A stretch of 64,000 bases of DNA from Diphasiastrum complanatum (lineage: Eukaryota; Streptophyta; Lycopodiopsida; Lycopodiales; Lycopodiaceae): NCBI GenBank assembly GCA_029204225.1, contig CM055097.1, forward strand, positions 3,058,891 to 3,122,890, given 5' to 3'. Positions 1-10,698 of this stretch are shown piece by piece. Position 1 is the stretch's first letter. Every line of letters starts with the position of its first letter. The notes beneath the pieces were generated by a model that had not been told where the DNA came from, searched no databases, and worked only from the letters and a program-made list of their open reading frames with translations. Both the position numbers and the translations under genes were made by a program.

Positions 1-125
1 TAATGGTCCATTGGTCGGACCATTACCACAAATAATTTGGTCCCCGGGCAGCTCGTGGCCTCCACCACTCGCTGCCTGGGTCCCAAATTATTTATGGTAA
101 TGGCCCTCCCAATAGCCATTACCTA
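1..125. repeat. Foldback / MITE-like inverted repeat
   Basis: Positions 1-52 and about 71-121 are imperfect reverse complements separated by an 18-bp spacer, so the segment can fold into one long hairpin. The outer ends of both arms are themselves near-palindromes beginning TAATGG and ending CCATTA. No coding sequence is supported. This architecture is typical of small foldback or MITE-type elements. The left end may lie outside the window, so target duplications cannot be judged. Confidence 0.6.
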
Positions 126-830
126 CTACATTTTGGTACCTGCTCATCTCTTTGAGATGATGAGTGAAGGGAAGGGGGAGATAATACCTCCCCCAGACCG
201 TGACGGACTCTTTGGCTCCCCAGACCGCGACGGACTCTTTGGCTGCAGCAGCACAATTGAGAGGAGCCTGCAGGTTGAAGGGGGGGAGATAGTACCTTCT
301 CCTCCCCCTAATAACTTTTGATGTGACAGGGGAGGAGAGTGGCGCGTCTCCCCATGACCCTGTCATCGCGCCTTCCCACGATTTTTATCTCTCTTTTGTT
401 GAAGGAGAATAAGTTATCCCAAAGCTATTTACTAAGTTGTAAAACTTAGTTTCTAAGTTTGAATTTTTTAACTCTAAGAGTGAAGAATCTCAAAAATAAG
501 CTAAGATGAATCTTGGAGGCCTGTCCTTTCATGGCTGTACCATTCTTCTTCCTCCCTCTCTGTACCTGCAGATCTCCAAAGGAGTGGAGAGAGCTGTGGT
601 ACGTAGGAGTTGGAGAGGGGAGAAGGGGCCTTAATTTAATTTCATAAACCTTTGGGGTCCCCCATGGGCCATGTGGCACCATTTGGTGGCCCCACATGGT
701 AAGAAAGGCCTAGAAGGGACAAATGGGGCCTTTCTTTGACCCCACCTATCTTTTTTTGCATGAGGTTGGAGAGGAGGTTTGGGGAGGTGGTAAAGGAGGT
801 ACGTTCACTTCCTTTGCCTCATTATCAAAA
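126..830. other. Noncoding DNA upstream of the chromovirus gag
   Basis: No convincing gene. A 27-bp unit containing GACGGACTCTTTGGCT is repeated twice in tandem (194-244). The segment lies where the 5' LTR and leader of the following gypsy element would be expected. I see no match to the LTR start at 17040 and no TGGTATCAGAGC primer site, so the 5' LTR is either missing, replaced, or left of the window. Confidence 0.4.
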
Positions 831-957
831 GTTATTTTAGAGGCTGTGAGTTCTCAAGTTGGTTATTTCTTGAGGCCTTTTGCTCTAGTTGTTGCCTTTT
901 AACGTTTTTTATATCGTAGCTCTCCACTTTTCCTCTCCAAGTCCCGTCGGGACTGAT

Positions 958-1881
958 ATGGAGAACATGACGTGTGCAATTAATTTGTTGCAACAACAAA
1001 TTGTTGACATGCGATCTAAACATGAACGGGCGGAGGCTGAAATTCGGGCTATGTCCCAGTCTCAACAAGCTCTCCTTAGCCTGATGTTTACTCCAAAATT
1101 TTTTACCGGAGAGAAAAGGACAGACACCAAGATTGTTAGCTTGGCTGGATCGATGGACTTCTCATTTTTCCATGCACGATTTACCAAATAGCTCGCGTAT
1201 TCGACGACCATCATGTTTTTACGCGGAAAGCGTACTCATGGTGGCAGGATCTTAAGGATTGAGCTACGGTCCCAACTACTTGGGATGAATTTAAGGTAGT
1301 TTTTAAAGCTGCCTTTATGTTTGTCCTTGACGATTTTGAATATTATCGTCGATTTGCCACATTGCAAATGGGGACGAAGCTCTTGGACATCTACTTGTAG
1401 GACTTCCAAAAGGCTACTTCGTGGTTTTTTAACCGCATATACAACATACTCCTTAAGTTGCATTTCATTTTGGGCTTGCCCAAGGAATATCAGTTGGAGG
1501 TCCATCGTAATCAGCCACAGTTTTTAGAGGATACCGTGCATTTCGCTCGGATTTTCGACGACACACATTGTAACCGGCAAAGAGCAACAAAATCCTGAAG
1601 TAAAAGCCAAACCCTCTATGGGCCCTCCTTTCAAAAAGGGCAAGGAGTGAGTGGTCGGCGAAGCTTCCCCCTCGGGAAAGAAAAAGAAGTGCCCTCGGTT
1701 GGAGAGAGCGGACTTTGATAAGGCCAAAAGCGATGGGTTGTGTTTCTCCTGCATGGAGAAGGGGCAGCTTTCCAAGGACTGCCCGAAGAGACGGAAGAAT
1801 GGTGGCCACTCCTTTAAGGCACCAGGTAATTCTTCTATTTGTTGCATTGATGTATTTTTACAGATGAAACAGTTTGTATGA
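958..1881 (+). pseudogene. Chromovirus gag, frameshifted
   Basis: The first ATG at 958 opens a coiled-coil-like N-terminus and a stretch typical of the retrotransposon gag capsid region (FTPKFFTGEK, then SWWQDLKD in another frame near 1230). In-frame stops and frame changes follow between 1190 and 1650. At 1651-1881 a basic stretch leads into a zinc-knuckle-like motif, CFSCMEKGQLSKDC, in which the conserved histidine is glutamine, so metal binding is probably lost. In an intact element this protein would form the virus-like particle and bind element RNA. Gag family assignment is firm; the exact start is a guess. Confidence 0.75.
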
Positions 1882-3265
1882 ATTGTTTTTTTGATATTGT
1901 AGTGTTTGGACCTCACGACCTCATTTGTATGAGTGAGTTTGTAGGCATCCAACCTGTGAGTGTTCTTTTTGACGACGATTCTACGCATAATTTTATTAAT
2001 GCTAAGTTGGTGGAGAAGCTGCAGTTGGCAACCGCACCAAGTGACCACAAGTACATGGTTAGGATGGCAGCTGGTGGGGAGCAGCAGGCCTCAGACCACT
2101 TTGTCCCCCACGTGCTGTTGAAGATTCAAAACTATGTAGATAGTTCATCTTTTCGTGTTATGAATCTCGACAAGTGCATTTAATCCTAGGTAAAGAGTGG
2201 TTTTATGCTAGGAATGAGTCTTTAAAGAAAGATTATGTATCACATAGTATTTCTTTCTTGCATAATGACTCACTGGTTTGTCTTAAAGGTGATGAGCCTG
2301 ATCTACCTTTTGTAACTGCTCATGAAACGAATCAATGTATTTTGGATTTTGAGTATCATTCGTACTTATGTTATCTGAAAGATGAATCATACATAGATGC
2401 TTCTCCTAAAACATTGTCTTTTTCTGATGATAATTTAGAATCTTCACCTGAGGGCAAAATCTTTAAGAGACTTAGGGAGGAATATAATGATATATTCCTT
2501 GAGCAGTTGCCTGAGGGTCTTCCCTCCTCATGGGGAGTAGACCATCACATAGATCTTCTTCCCGACAGCTCCTCCCCTATATTGCTTTTTCCTTATAGGA
2601 TGAGCCCGAAGGAAGAAGATGAAGTTGCTAGCCAACTTAAGGAGTTGTTATATAAGGGCCATAATAGGCCTAGTAAATCCCCTTGGGGAAATCGACAAGA
2701 AAGATGGCGGTATTCGTCTTTGTGTCGATTGCAAAAAGCTTAATAAAATGACAATTAAAAACTGTTATCCCTTACGTCGGATGGACGACTTAATGGACCG
2801 ATTGAATGGTGCTAAGTTTTTCACCAAATTGAACCTTAGGTCGGGGTACCATCAAACTAGAATGCACGAGAGGGATGTATCCAAAACTAGTTTTTGTTCT
2901 AGGTGCGACCTTTGGTCTAACTAATTTCTTGACTATCTTCCAACAGATGATGAACGATATCCTTCGTCCATATCTAGGAAAGTTTCTTGTGGTACTTTTA
3001 GAGATACTGATTTACAGTAAGACTCTTGAAGAGCACGAGGTGCATTTGTGTACAGTCTTAGATAATCTAAGGTAAGCAAAGCTTTATGCTAAGGAGTCTA
3101 AATGTGAGTTTTTTCAAGCAAGACTCAAGTATTTGGGATATATAGTTTTTAATTGAGGTCTGGAGATTAACGTCCAGAAAGTTCGTGATTGGCCTATCTT
3201 GAAAACCATTAGGGAAGTAAAAAAAAATTTGGGCTTCACAGGATTTTTCCATGAATTCATTCAAG
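1878..3265 (+). pseudogene. Chromovirus pol, N-terminal half (protease and reverse transcriptase)
   Basis: Three overlapping frames give one pol. Near 1950-2010 is the retropepsin region (VSVLFDDDSTHNFI), in which the usual Asp-Ser-Gly active-site triplet reads Asp-Asp-Asp. From about 2470 the reverse transcriptase begins (VDHHIDLLPDSS), continuing with GGIRLCVDCKKLNKMT and FTKLNLRSGYHQ around 2700-2860. The catalytic region near 2985-3020 reads VVLLEILIYSK where family members have a Tyr-x-Asp-Asp motif, so polymerase activity is lost. Frame changes occur near 2180, 2700 and 2900. Coding similarity ends exactly at the insertion point of the inner gypsy element. Confidence 0.85.
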
Positions 3266-3270
3266 ATTAT

Positions 3271-3594
3271 TGTAGTGGGTTTTTTTTCCTTGCCTAACCT
3301 GAATCCAAGATCTAGTCAATCTAGCATCAAAGAGACAGAGTTAGTTGTCACGCGTAGGTTCGTTCCCATGAGAGCGATAGTATAGTTCAAATTTCAACAT
3401 GAATGGAGGATCTAACACTACATCCATTAACACTAAGCATTAACACTACATCCATTAACCCTACTTCCATTAACCCTAAATCCACAACAATGATAGAAAC
3501 TTACTCTTCTCTCTCACAAGAAGCATAAGAAATAGCAATCCCAATAATGATCAAATCCAACAATTAGCAAAATCCAAAGAAAGCATGAGAAATG
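3271..3594 (-). repeat. Outer part of the 3' LTR of the nested gypsy element
   Basis: Begins TGTAGTGGG on the plus strand and is collinear with 14207-14543, with scattered substitutions and a loss of about 14 bp in a CT-rich run (near 3510). The matching sequence stops at 3594, in the middle of the LTR, where the inverted segment starts. Confidence 0.85.
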
Positions 3595-4240
3595 ATGGGA
3601 GACTCTTGGGAATCCCGCTTCACCTCATGGACAACTTCCAAGTGGATTGTCGAAGCCCACCGCTGTTTCTTGCCGCATAATTTGGATTTCAATATTGCAC
3701 GCCTTGACTTTATGGAGAAGGTGCAGTATCATTAAATTCAGATTCAGCGCGAAGCCAATAAAGATTCCCAATAACTGCATATTGCAGGTGTCGTGGGACC
3801 GCCACTAGTTTTGGTGGGGGATACTGTTGGAGGGTTTGCGGATCCCAAGGCAACCCTAACCCTAGTTAATAAGTGAGAGGGATTTGGCACCCTGCGCGGG
3901 TAAGTCCAACCCGATGACCACATAGTTATTTGATTAATTAGAATGTTAATAAAAGGACTTTAGGCCTTTTTGCGGGACTTTTAATGTCGCAGGGCCTAAA
4001 TGTCAAGTTAGTGAATAAAGTTGGGTTTCCCTCCAATTTTGATGGTTCCCACACTTTTTTAAATTTGAATAAAAAGAGAGGCAAGACTGGATCAATAGGA
4101 TTCAGAGGCCAGGGTACTCCTCTCTACTATAAAAAGAGACCAACTCGAGCTGTTCCTCATGTTTATTTTCTCATTTCAATAAAGCAGATTGGTTCTCTTT
4201 AGAAATGAATTGATGAATGTCCTTGCTCTTCCTCTCTTCT
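3595..4240 (+). other. Inverted segment: ORF tail, polypurine tract and inner LTR part
   Basis: 3825-4240 is the reverse complement of 14548-14962, that is, the inner part of the LTR in the wrong orientation relative to 3271-3594. Immediately before it, 3811-3824 reads TTGGTGGGGGATAC, the expected polypurine tract of the element, followed by the LTR start TGTTGGAGGG. 3595-3780 is coding-like on the plus strand (WESRFTSWTTSKWIVE) and would be the C-terminal part of the extra ORF that is otherwise read from the minus strand. All three pieces fit one 646-bp inversion; about 4 bp of LTR sequence (14544-14547 in the other copy) are missing at the breakpoint. Confidence 0.8.
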
Positions 4241-6969
4241 TAGCCGCACAGAAATACAGTCGAGCAATCGGCAACTGATCTTTGATTTGCTCTAAGGCCA
4301 TCGGCTTATTTGGATCAAATGCTAGGGTAGGAAGGCAATCGTCCCATTTGGTTGCCACTGACGCGATCTTTTGCAAACATTGCCGATTGTCACACCCTTG
4401 GATTCGGAGAGTGGACATACTCTCTCTGATATGCTTGTAAGGCCCGGTGAAAGTCCACTAAAATATTCCAGCAGTAAGACTTGTGGATGATTGGCTAATT
4501 GGGCGTATGGATGGTGATTAGTCCCAAATCTTTCCATTTTTGTCTTCGTGGCATTTGGCACGTAATAAGGATCTACCCGTAACTGGTGAGAGCTGGCGAC
4601 ATAACTCCTAATTGATTCCGGAGTTTTCTCAAAAATCGTGATTCTCCATGCCGGCTGCTCTCCCAGTGCAGGTATTTTGTCCAATTCTTTGCCGGCCTCG
4701 ATCTCGGAGGTCGTAAATTTGAGAACCCATCCACCACGCGAGGACTCATGTGGATGCTGCTTTAAGAAGGTCTGGATCTGGTCCTTGATGCTGATGGGCC
4801 TTTTGAATAAATGGCTTGTCCTTGATGAGAATGGACCCGCTTGTACTGCCGGTATAGTTGGCGGTTGATCTGCTAGATCTGGAGCTCCCCCCCTGGTCCA
4901 TGATCGAATCAACCCCTGTATCCATCTATACAGCTGCTTGGCACGAAGGGGAGAATTGCGGCATGACCGGGACGAGGATTTGTGGTCCGGCTTCCAACAC
5001 TTGAACGACGGCTTTTTCATAGGCATTGATGGTCTCTTTTGCCTTTGCCAACTCGGTTGAAGCTGCTCCTTTGAACTTATCACAACGGCCTTGGAATCCC
5101 TGAAGAGCCACTTTGTATGTTTCCACTTTCTTGAACAAATATGCAATCTCCGTCGGCGTGACCGGATGATTGGATATTTGTGTTTGCATATATGCATCAC
5201 GCTCAAGGGTGGTCGCATCCAATTCATCTTGAAGCCATGTGCGATCTTGTTCGGCCATTTGTAATTGCCCCTTCAGCAGCTGCACCTGTTGCTTGGCATC
5301 TTGCACTGCCTTATCTACCTGATCCTGTGCGGTTGTCAGGGCGTTTTGCAGGGAGCTGATGTAGGTTTCCAAGCGATCAGCTTGTTGCTGGGCCAATTTC
5401 TTTTCGCTTTCAGCCTTTTCTTCATGTTGCTTGGCTATCTTCACCTCTCATCCAGCTGGACAATTTTCTGGTGATCAGAGTGTTTTCGGATCCTAAATTA
5501 GAGATCCTCTGCTCCATTTCCTTCTTCTTATCCAGCATAGACTGGATCACTTGCCCAAGGCTTGAAACTAACCCGAGAGCATCACCAAAATTGACAATCG
5601 TGGAGGTGGCAGCAGTAGGAGACCCTGATGGTACTGTCGTTGGTAGCCGTGGAATAGGTGCCAAGGTCTCTTCTTCTTCAAAAATATTCTCGTCTTCAAA
5701 CCCTTCAGGCACTGTGGCGTCAAACTGCTTTGGTGACTTTACAGCTGTGTCAACCCGAAGTGTGGCTTGGCTACCCTGTGTGGGTGGTTGCTGACTGGCA
5801 TTTTCGACAACAACAGTAGCTTCATGGATATGCCCGAATCCTCTTCCAGGGGATTGGGGTTCAAAGGGCGCTGGGCTCTGGGGCATTTCAAAGATTTCGG
5901 TGGCCCCAAGGGGGTCAGAATCATCGAACATATCCATAAAGAACTGTGTGTTGGGTGAGGTTGCTTCGGTGTGCGGGGGTGAGGCGGCCTGGGCAGTCGT
6001 GATGAGAACGGTAGGCCCAATGGTCACAGACTGTCCTTGTATGGGAGCAGAGGCAAGGGAAGCATTAGAGGTGAGGGGAATGGGAAGTTCAGTGCGAACA
6101 ACAGCGGGGGGTGGAAGCGCAATTGATGAGGTATGCCTAGTACGTCGTCGTGACGCGGAAGGCGAGTCAGGAATCATGATTTCGCTGCGTGGACGACGAC
6201 GACTATGAGAACTTGAGGCCTGGTGAGATGACTCGGACAGTGCTTCTTCATAAATCAAAAGCACAGAATCCAGGTGGAAGCCATGGATTCTATTTTCTAA
6301 GTGAGAAGCGGCTAAGAGGGACAATAGAGAGCCAACGATGAACTGTTGCTTTGTATTGGCCTTAATAGCTCGCTTGAGCTCACCAGAAACAGTCTTGAAC
6401 CAGTTATATGGTTCAAGAGGGGCTTTGGCCAACTTTATGTGGGACTCCACTATCCTGTGAAGGATTTGAGATGTGATGCGGTCTTGCCTGAGGTTGCCAA
6501 CCATCAGGAAATGATTCAACAACTGGGCAGTGGCGTGGATGGAAGGCTCAGTGATGGCTTCCAGAAGGTAGCCATCATTAGTCCAGTGCAGATCGTTGGT
6601 GAGGTCGATGTATGGCTTGATGGCCTGTTTGACGTGCTTGTGATTGAGTGAGGCTTGCATACCGGATGAGATTCCTATTGCTGCAAGTGTGGCCTCAATG
6701 ACGCGCACCTTGTGTGTGGCTCCTTGGAAGGTGATATAAAACTTGGATTTCTCTTCCTTCCACGTACTGAAGGCAAGAGTGATGAAATCCATATTGATGC
6801 GTCCCAAAAAGGCTCTCTCATGAATACCCATTGCAGTAAGTAGAGGCTCCGCAAGGGTCATCCACTGAATGACCATGCTTGTGCTAGGAAGAATCATGAT
6901 GTCCGTTGCAGATGGGACATTACGATGGATAGTATAACGCGGAGACTGGGAAGTATCAGTAGATGACAT
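4241..6969 (-). pseudogene. Extra ORF downstream of pol in the nested gypsy element
   Basis: A long coding region of unknown function in the sense orientation. The first frame is open from 7047; the first ATG well placed for a protein is about 6969 (MSSTDTSQSP). Its first ~260 residues look globular and helical (ERAFLGRINMDFITLAFSTW, ASHLENRIHGFHLDSVL). A Ser/Pro/Thr-rich linker follows, with an acidic patch (FEDENIFEEEE). From about 5530 a coiled coil starts that continues in a second frame (5444-4926; AKQHEEKAESEKKLAQQQAD). A third frame covers roughly 4890-4430 (GGWVLKFTTSEIEAGKELDK), and a fourth reaches 4241. The frame changes look like decay of one protein of about 900 residues. I see no signal peptide or membrane segment, so an envelope role is not supported. 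Athila and Tat elements often carry such an ORF, but I do not recognise this one. Confidence 0.6.
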
Positions 6970-7047
6970 GATGATCAGAAAGGAATTATAATCGCGTGAG
7001 AGTGTATCGGAAGGCAATGCAGGAAATTTGGAAGGCTTTGGTCGCAA

Positions 7048-7748
7048 GAAAAATTCGCATTAGCGTCGCTAGCAAAAGTGAGGAATGAATCGAATTTAGC
7101 CAACTTATAGGTGAATTTGGTGGGTCCATTACACTGAATAGTAGTTGGGCTGATCAGTTCTGAACAAAAACTTGCAAGCATGTAAATACTGTAAAAATAG
7201 GCTATAAAAATCTTGGCGAAGGTTTTTAGAGATCTGAACCTATCAGGCAAACGTTTTCCAGGGCTGGCGAAGGATGAACCTTTGCCCAGGTACTATCATA
7301 AATGTTTTTTTTACAATCTGAACCTATGGACAGCCTAATTTTGACATTTTAAGATCATCTAGCAGGTCGGCGAAGGTTCATAATGACGTTATGATGCTCA
7401 GCGAAGGTTCCCAAAATGGCATATCACTGAACATTCGCCTGACTCAAAAATTAAATTTTCTCTTATCAAAAATCTTCGCCCACTTCAATTTAGATAAATC
7501 AAGGGTGGATGTACAGTCTGAGGGCTCAGCAAAGGTTTTCGATATTGTATTGGCCAAATCTGCCCAAAACAGTGGTTTTCTAAGTCATTTTCCATAAAAA
7601 TATTGTGCTTCCTTTTCTTATGCTGATGACTTTCTGACTTTTTTTTATTATTATTAATTTTTTTAACTGTCTTTTTTCAAAAAAAGCCAGCAAATTAATT
7701 ATTGAAAACAAAAAATTAAAAACAAATAAAATGAAAAATATATTGAGA
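7048..7748. other. Spacer between integrase and extra ORF, with repeated short motif
   Basis: No gene. The plus-strand motif GGCGAAGGTT or close variants recurs near 7214, 7265, 7369, 7401 and 7530, with reverse-complement forms near 7279 and 7474. The same motif is clustered in the 5' leader of this element (13590-13930). The segment 7640-7740 is very AT-rich. A regulatory or RNA-level role for the motif is inference. Confidence 0.5.
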
Positions 7749-9070
7749 TCAGGCTTGCTGAATTGGCGGAGCAGGCTGCCGAAACTTGCGTAATCGGCTG
7801 CCATTTACCGGAGTATCAAATTGTTTTCCATCCAAGTGCTCAAGAATTTCTGCGCCATAGTTCAGGATTTCCTTCACTTTGTACGAGCCTTCCCCAATAA
7901 ACTTCAACTTACCCGTGATCAGCTTGGTTTTGTACATCAATGCAAGATCTCCTACTTCCAGATCTTTCTTGTGCAATCGACGATCGTGCCATGCCTTGCG
8001 GCAGGCTTTCTCTGCTGCTAAGGCATGAACTGCCATCAATCGAGTTTCACATAATTTGTGCAACGCTTCATGACGAAGTTGTAAAGACTGATCATCATTT
8101 AATCATTCTGTTGCTGCTATGCATAAAGATGGGATTAAAAATTCAATTGGCATAACAGTATCTTGACCATAAACCCGTTGAAAAGGTGTTTGATTTGTAC
8201 TATTTTTGTAAGCGATTTTGAATGCCCATAATGCTGCATACAGTTTATATTCCCAATCAGAGCGACTCGCTTCAACTATCTTTGTAATAATGGTGCAGAG
8301 AATCTTATTGGAAGATTCAGCTTGGCCATTCCCTCTGGGATAGTAGGGAGTACTAAATCTGTGTATAACAAAGAAATCTTCCAGTAAACACTTTATTGTT
8401 TGATTAACAAAGTGTGTACCCTGATCACTGACAATTTCGATTTGACATCCAAATTTGATTATAATATTTTCATATAGAAACTTGGCCGTTGATTTCACAT
8501 CAGCCACTTTGACAGCTTTGGCTTCAACCCACTTGGTCAATAATCAGTTGCGACGATAATGTAGTGGGCCTGAGATCCTTGAGCAGCGGGATGAATAGGA
8601 CCAACATACTTCAGTCCCCATTTTTCAAACGGTGCTTGTGATAAAATCGGATGTAAGGGTTCATAATTCTATCGAGTAGGCCGTCGTGCTCGCTTGCAGA
8701 CATCACATGTCTGAATAAAATTTTTGGTGTCCTTATGAAGCGTAGGCCACCAACAACCGGATTGCAAAAGTTTGCGAACAATAATATATGTAGAGAAGTG
8801 TCATCCACCCATGCCATCATGTGAAAACATGATTAGATCTGGTACTTCATGCGGTAAAATACATCTTCGTAAAATATTATCTGATCCATGACGATACAAT
8901 TGTCCTGCAATTAATTGATAAAGTTGAGCCTTATGAATCAATTGTCTTTTCTGTACTTTTGTCAAAGAGTCATTCGGTTGTCCTAGCATCAGGTTCTCAA
9001 CAATATCTGTCGCCCACTCAGGTACTGCTTCAACATAGAACAACGCAGCATCTGGCAGTTCATCATCCAC
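7749..9070 (-). pseudogene. Integrase region of the nested gypsy element
   Basis: Read from 9070 downward. The N-terminal part (QLYRHGSDNILRRCI) is followed by the HHCC zinc-binding region around 8820-8690 in a shifted frame (CDVCKRARRP). The catalytic core lies at 8560-8100, with KFGCQIEIVSDQGTHF carrying the second catalytic Asp and GNGQAESSNK carrying the Glu. A stop at 8103 separates the C-terminal domain (7749-8063; DLEVGDLALMYKTKLITGKL), which resembles the GPF/Y-type end of gypsy integrases. At least two frameshifts make it inactive. Integrase would join element cDNA to the host chromosome. Confidence 0.85.
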
Positions 9071-9286
9071 TTCAATATTAACTGGTGCGGATTAAATTCG
9101 CGAAACGTGATTGGCTAGATAATGTTGCTTCTCCTTTCTGACCACAATTCGAAAGTCAAATTCAGTCAATAATAATAACCATCTTGCAATACGTCCAGTA
9201 TTACACGTCTTATTTACCAAGTAAAGTAACGGTTGATGATCCGTATAAAATGCAAAGTGCGTTTCCATGAGGTAGTGATGAAATTT

Positions 9287-10644
9287 TCAAACAAAAAAAA
9301 TCATGGCTAGCGCTTCACGTTTTGTTGTTGAATAATTCTTCTCTGGATCTGTAAGCTGTCTGCTTGCAAATCGTATAGGATAATCCTTCTTATAGTCACC
9401 TGGCTGCGTCAAAACTGATCCAATGGCGTATTTTGAGGCATCCGTATGAACATGAAACTCTAATGTCCAATCTGGAGAACACAGTATTGGTGCTGAAGAT
9501 AATGCTTTTTTTAACTTTTCAAAGGCTTCTAACGCCTCTACTGTCCAAATAAGAACAACAGTTAATTTGTATATAGGTCGTGCTAAATCCGCAAAGAAGA
9601 TAACAAAAATTCGATAGTAGTTCTCATGACCCATAAACACATAAACTCCTTGAATTGTTGCTGGCGGTGGCAATTCCACAATAACTTTGATCTTAGAGTA
9701 ACCGGTGACAATACCATGTCTTGATATCACATGTCCAAGCACCACTCCGTGAGAAACCCATATCTGGCATTTTTCTGGATTTAGAAAAATCTGATATTTG
9801 CGGCATCTTTCAAAGACTTTCTCCAATCGATCCAGGTGGTCTGTATCTGTACTATGAACTCCCAAGTCGCCTAAGGAATTTCTACAGATAATCTTTAAAG
9901 GCAAATTGCATTACTCTTTGGAATGAACTTGGTGCATTACAGAGTCTAAACAACATTACTTTGTAAGCATAGGTGCCCCATTCTGTTGCAAAAGCAGTTT
10001 TGTGACGATCGACAGGTGCATCTTAACCTGGTTGTAACCCTAAATCCATCCAGGAAACTATAAGCTTCCGCTCCAACAAGGCGATCCAAAATGCGTTCAG
10101 TAAAAGGTAACGGAAAGTGATCCTTCCATGTCACTTTATTCAATGCTTTGAGATTCACACAGATTCGCAATTTTCCATTTTTCTTAGGAACAATGACAAT
10201 CAGTGAAATCCATTCCGTATGCTTGATCTTATAAATGAAATCGGCGTCAAGCAATCTCTGAAGTTCTTTCTTTATCAGATCTGCCACATTAGGATTACAG
10301 CGATAGAACTTTGTAACCTTTGGTACTGCATCAGGTACTAAAGGTATGGTATGTTCAATGACTGTTGTCGGAATACCCTTCAAATCTTGATAAGTCCATG
10401 CAAAACAATCTTGATACTTACTAAGTAGCAAACGGAGTGCTTGATAATGTTCAGGAGTAAGTTGTGATCCCACTTGTACAATCTTTTTCAGTTCTCCTGG
10501 TTCTGCAAGATTCATTGGCTGCGTCCTAGCTGGGCCATCGTAAACCTCTTTAGATTCCGGCATGTGTTCTTCAGGTTCACGATGTGCTTTAGGTAGCATG
10601 ATAACCACATCATCCAGTGTATAATGTTTAAAATGCTCTGGCAT
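9287..10644 (-). pseudogene. Reverse transcriptase and RNase H of the nested gypsy element
   Basis: The RT fingers and palm start near 10560 (ALRLLLSKYQDCFAWTYQD) and continue through FIYKIKHTEWISLIVIVPKK and GKLRICVNLKALNKVTWKDH to VGAEAYSFLDGF. A frameshift or small deletion at 9946-9904 removes the stretch just before the catalytic loop, and where related elements have Val-Asp-Asp the sequence reads SLGDLGVHSTDTDH, so the active site is damaged. The RT connection follows (FLNPEKCQIWVSHGVVLGH), then RNase H (HVHTDASKYAIGSVLTQPGD; NYSTTKREALAM). RNase H coding appears to continue, broken, between 9287 and 9070. Confidence 0.88.
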
Positions 10645-10698
10645 ATCATGCTGGAATACATTTGCTTGTTCTTTTCCGAAAGGACTTGTCTTGGCTCT

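Noticed and set aside
1-830. Chromovirus 5' LTR
   Set aside because: No similarity to the LTR start at 17040 could be found and no primer-binding site is present before gag.
5471-6651. Plus-strand ORFs opposite the extra gypsy ORF
   Set aside because: They lie antisense to a longer minus-strand coding region with clearer protein features, so they are shadows.
6969-7047. Upstream extension of the extra gypsy ORF as an envelope signal peptide
   Set aside because: The sequence before the likely start is not hydrophobic enough and the ORF lacks any membrane segment.
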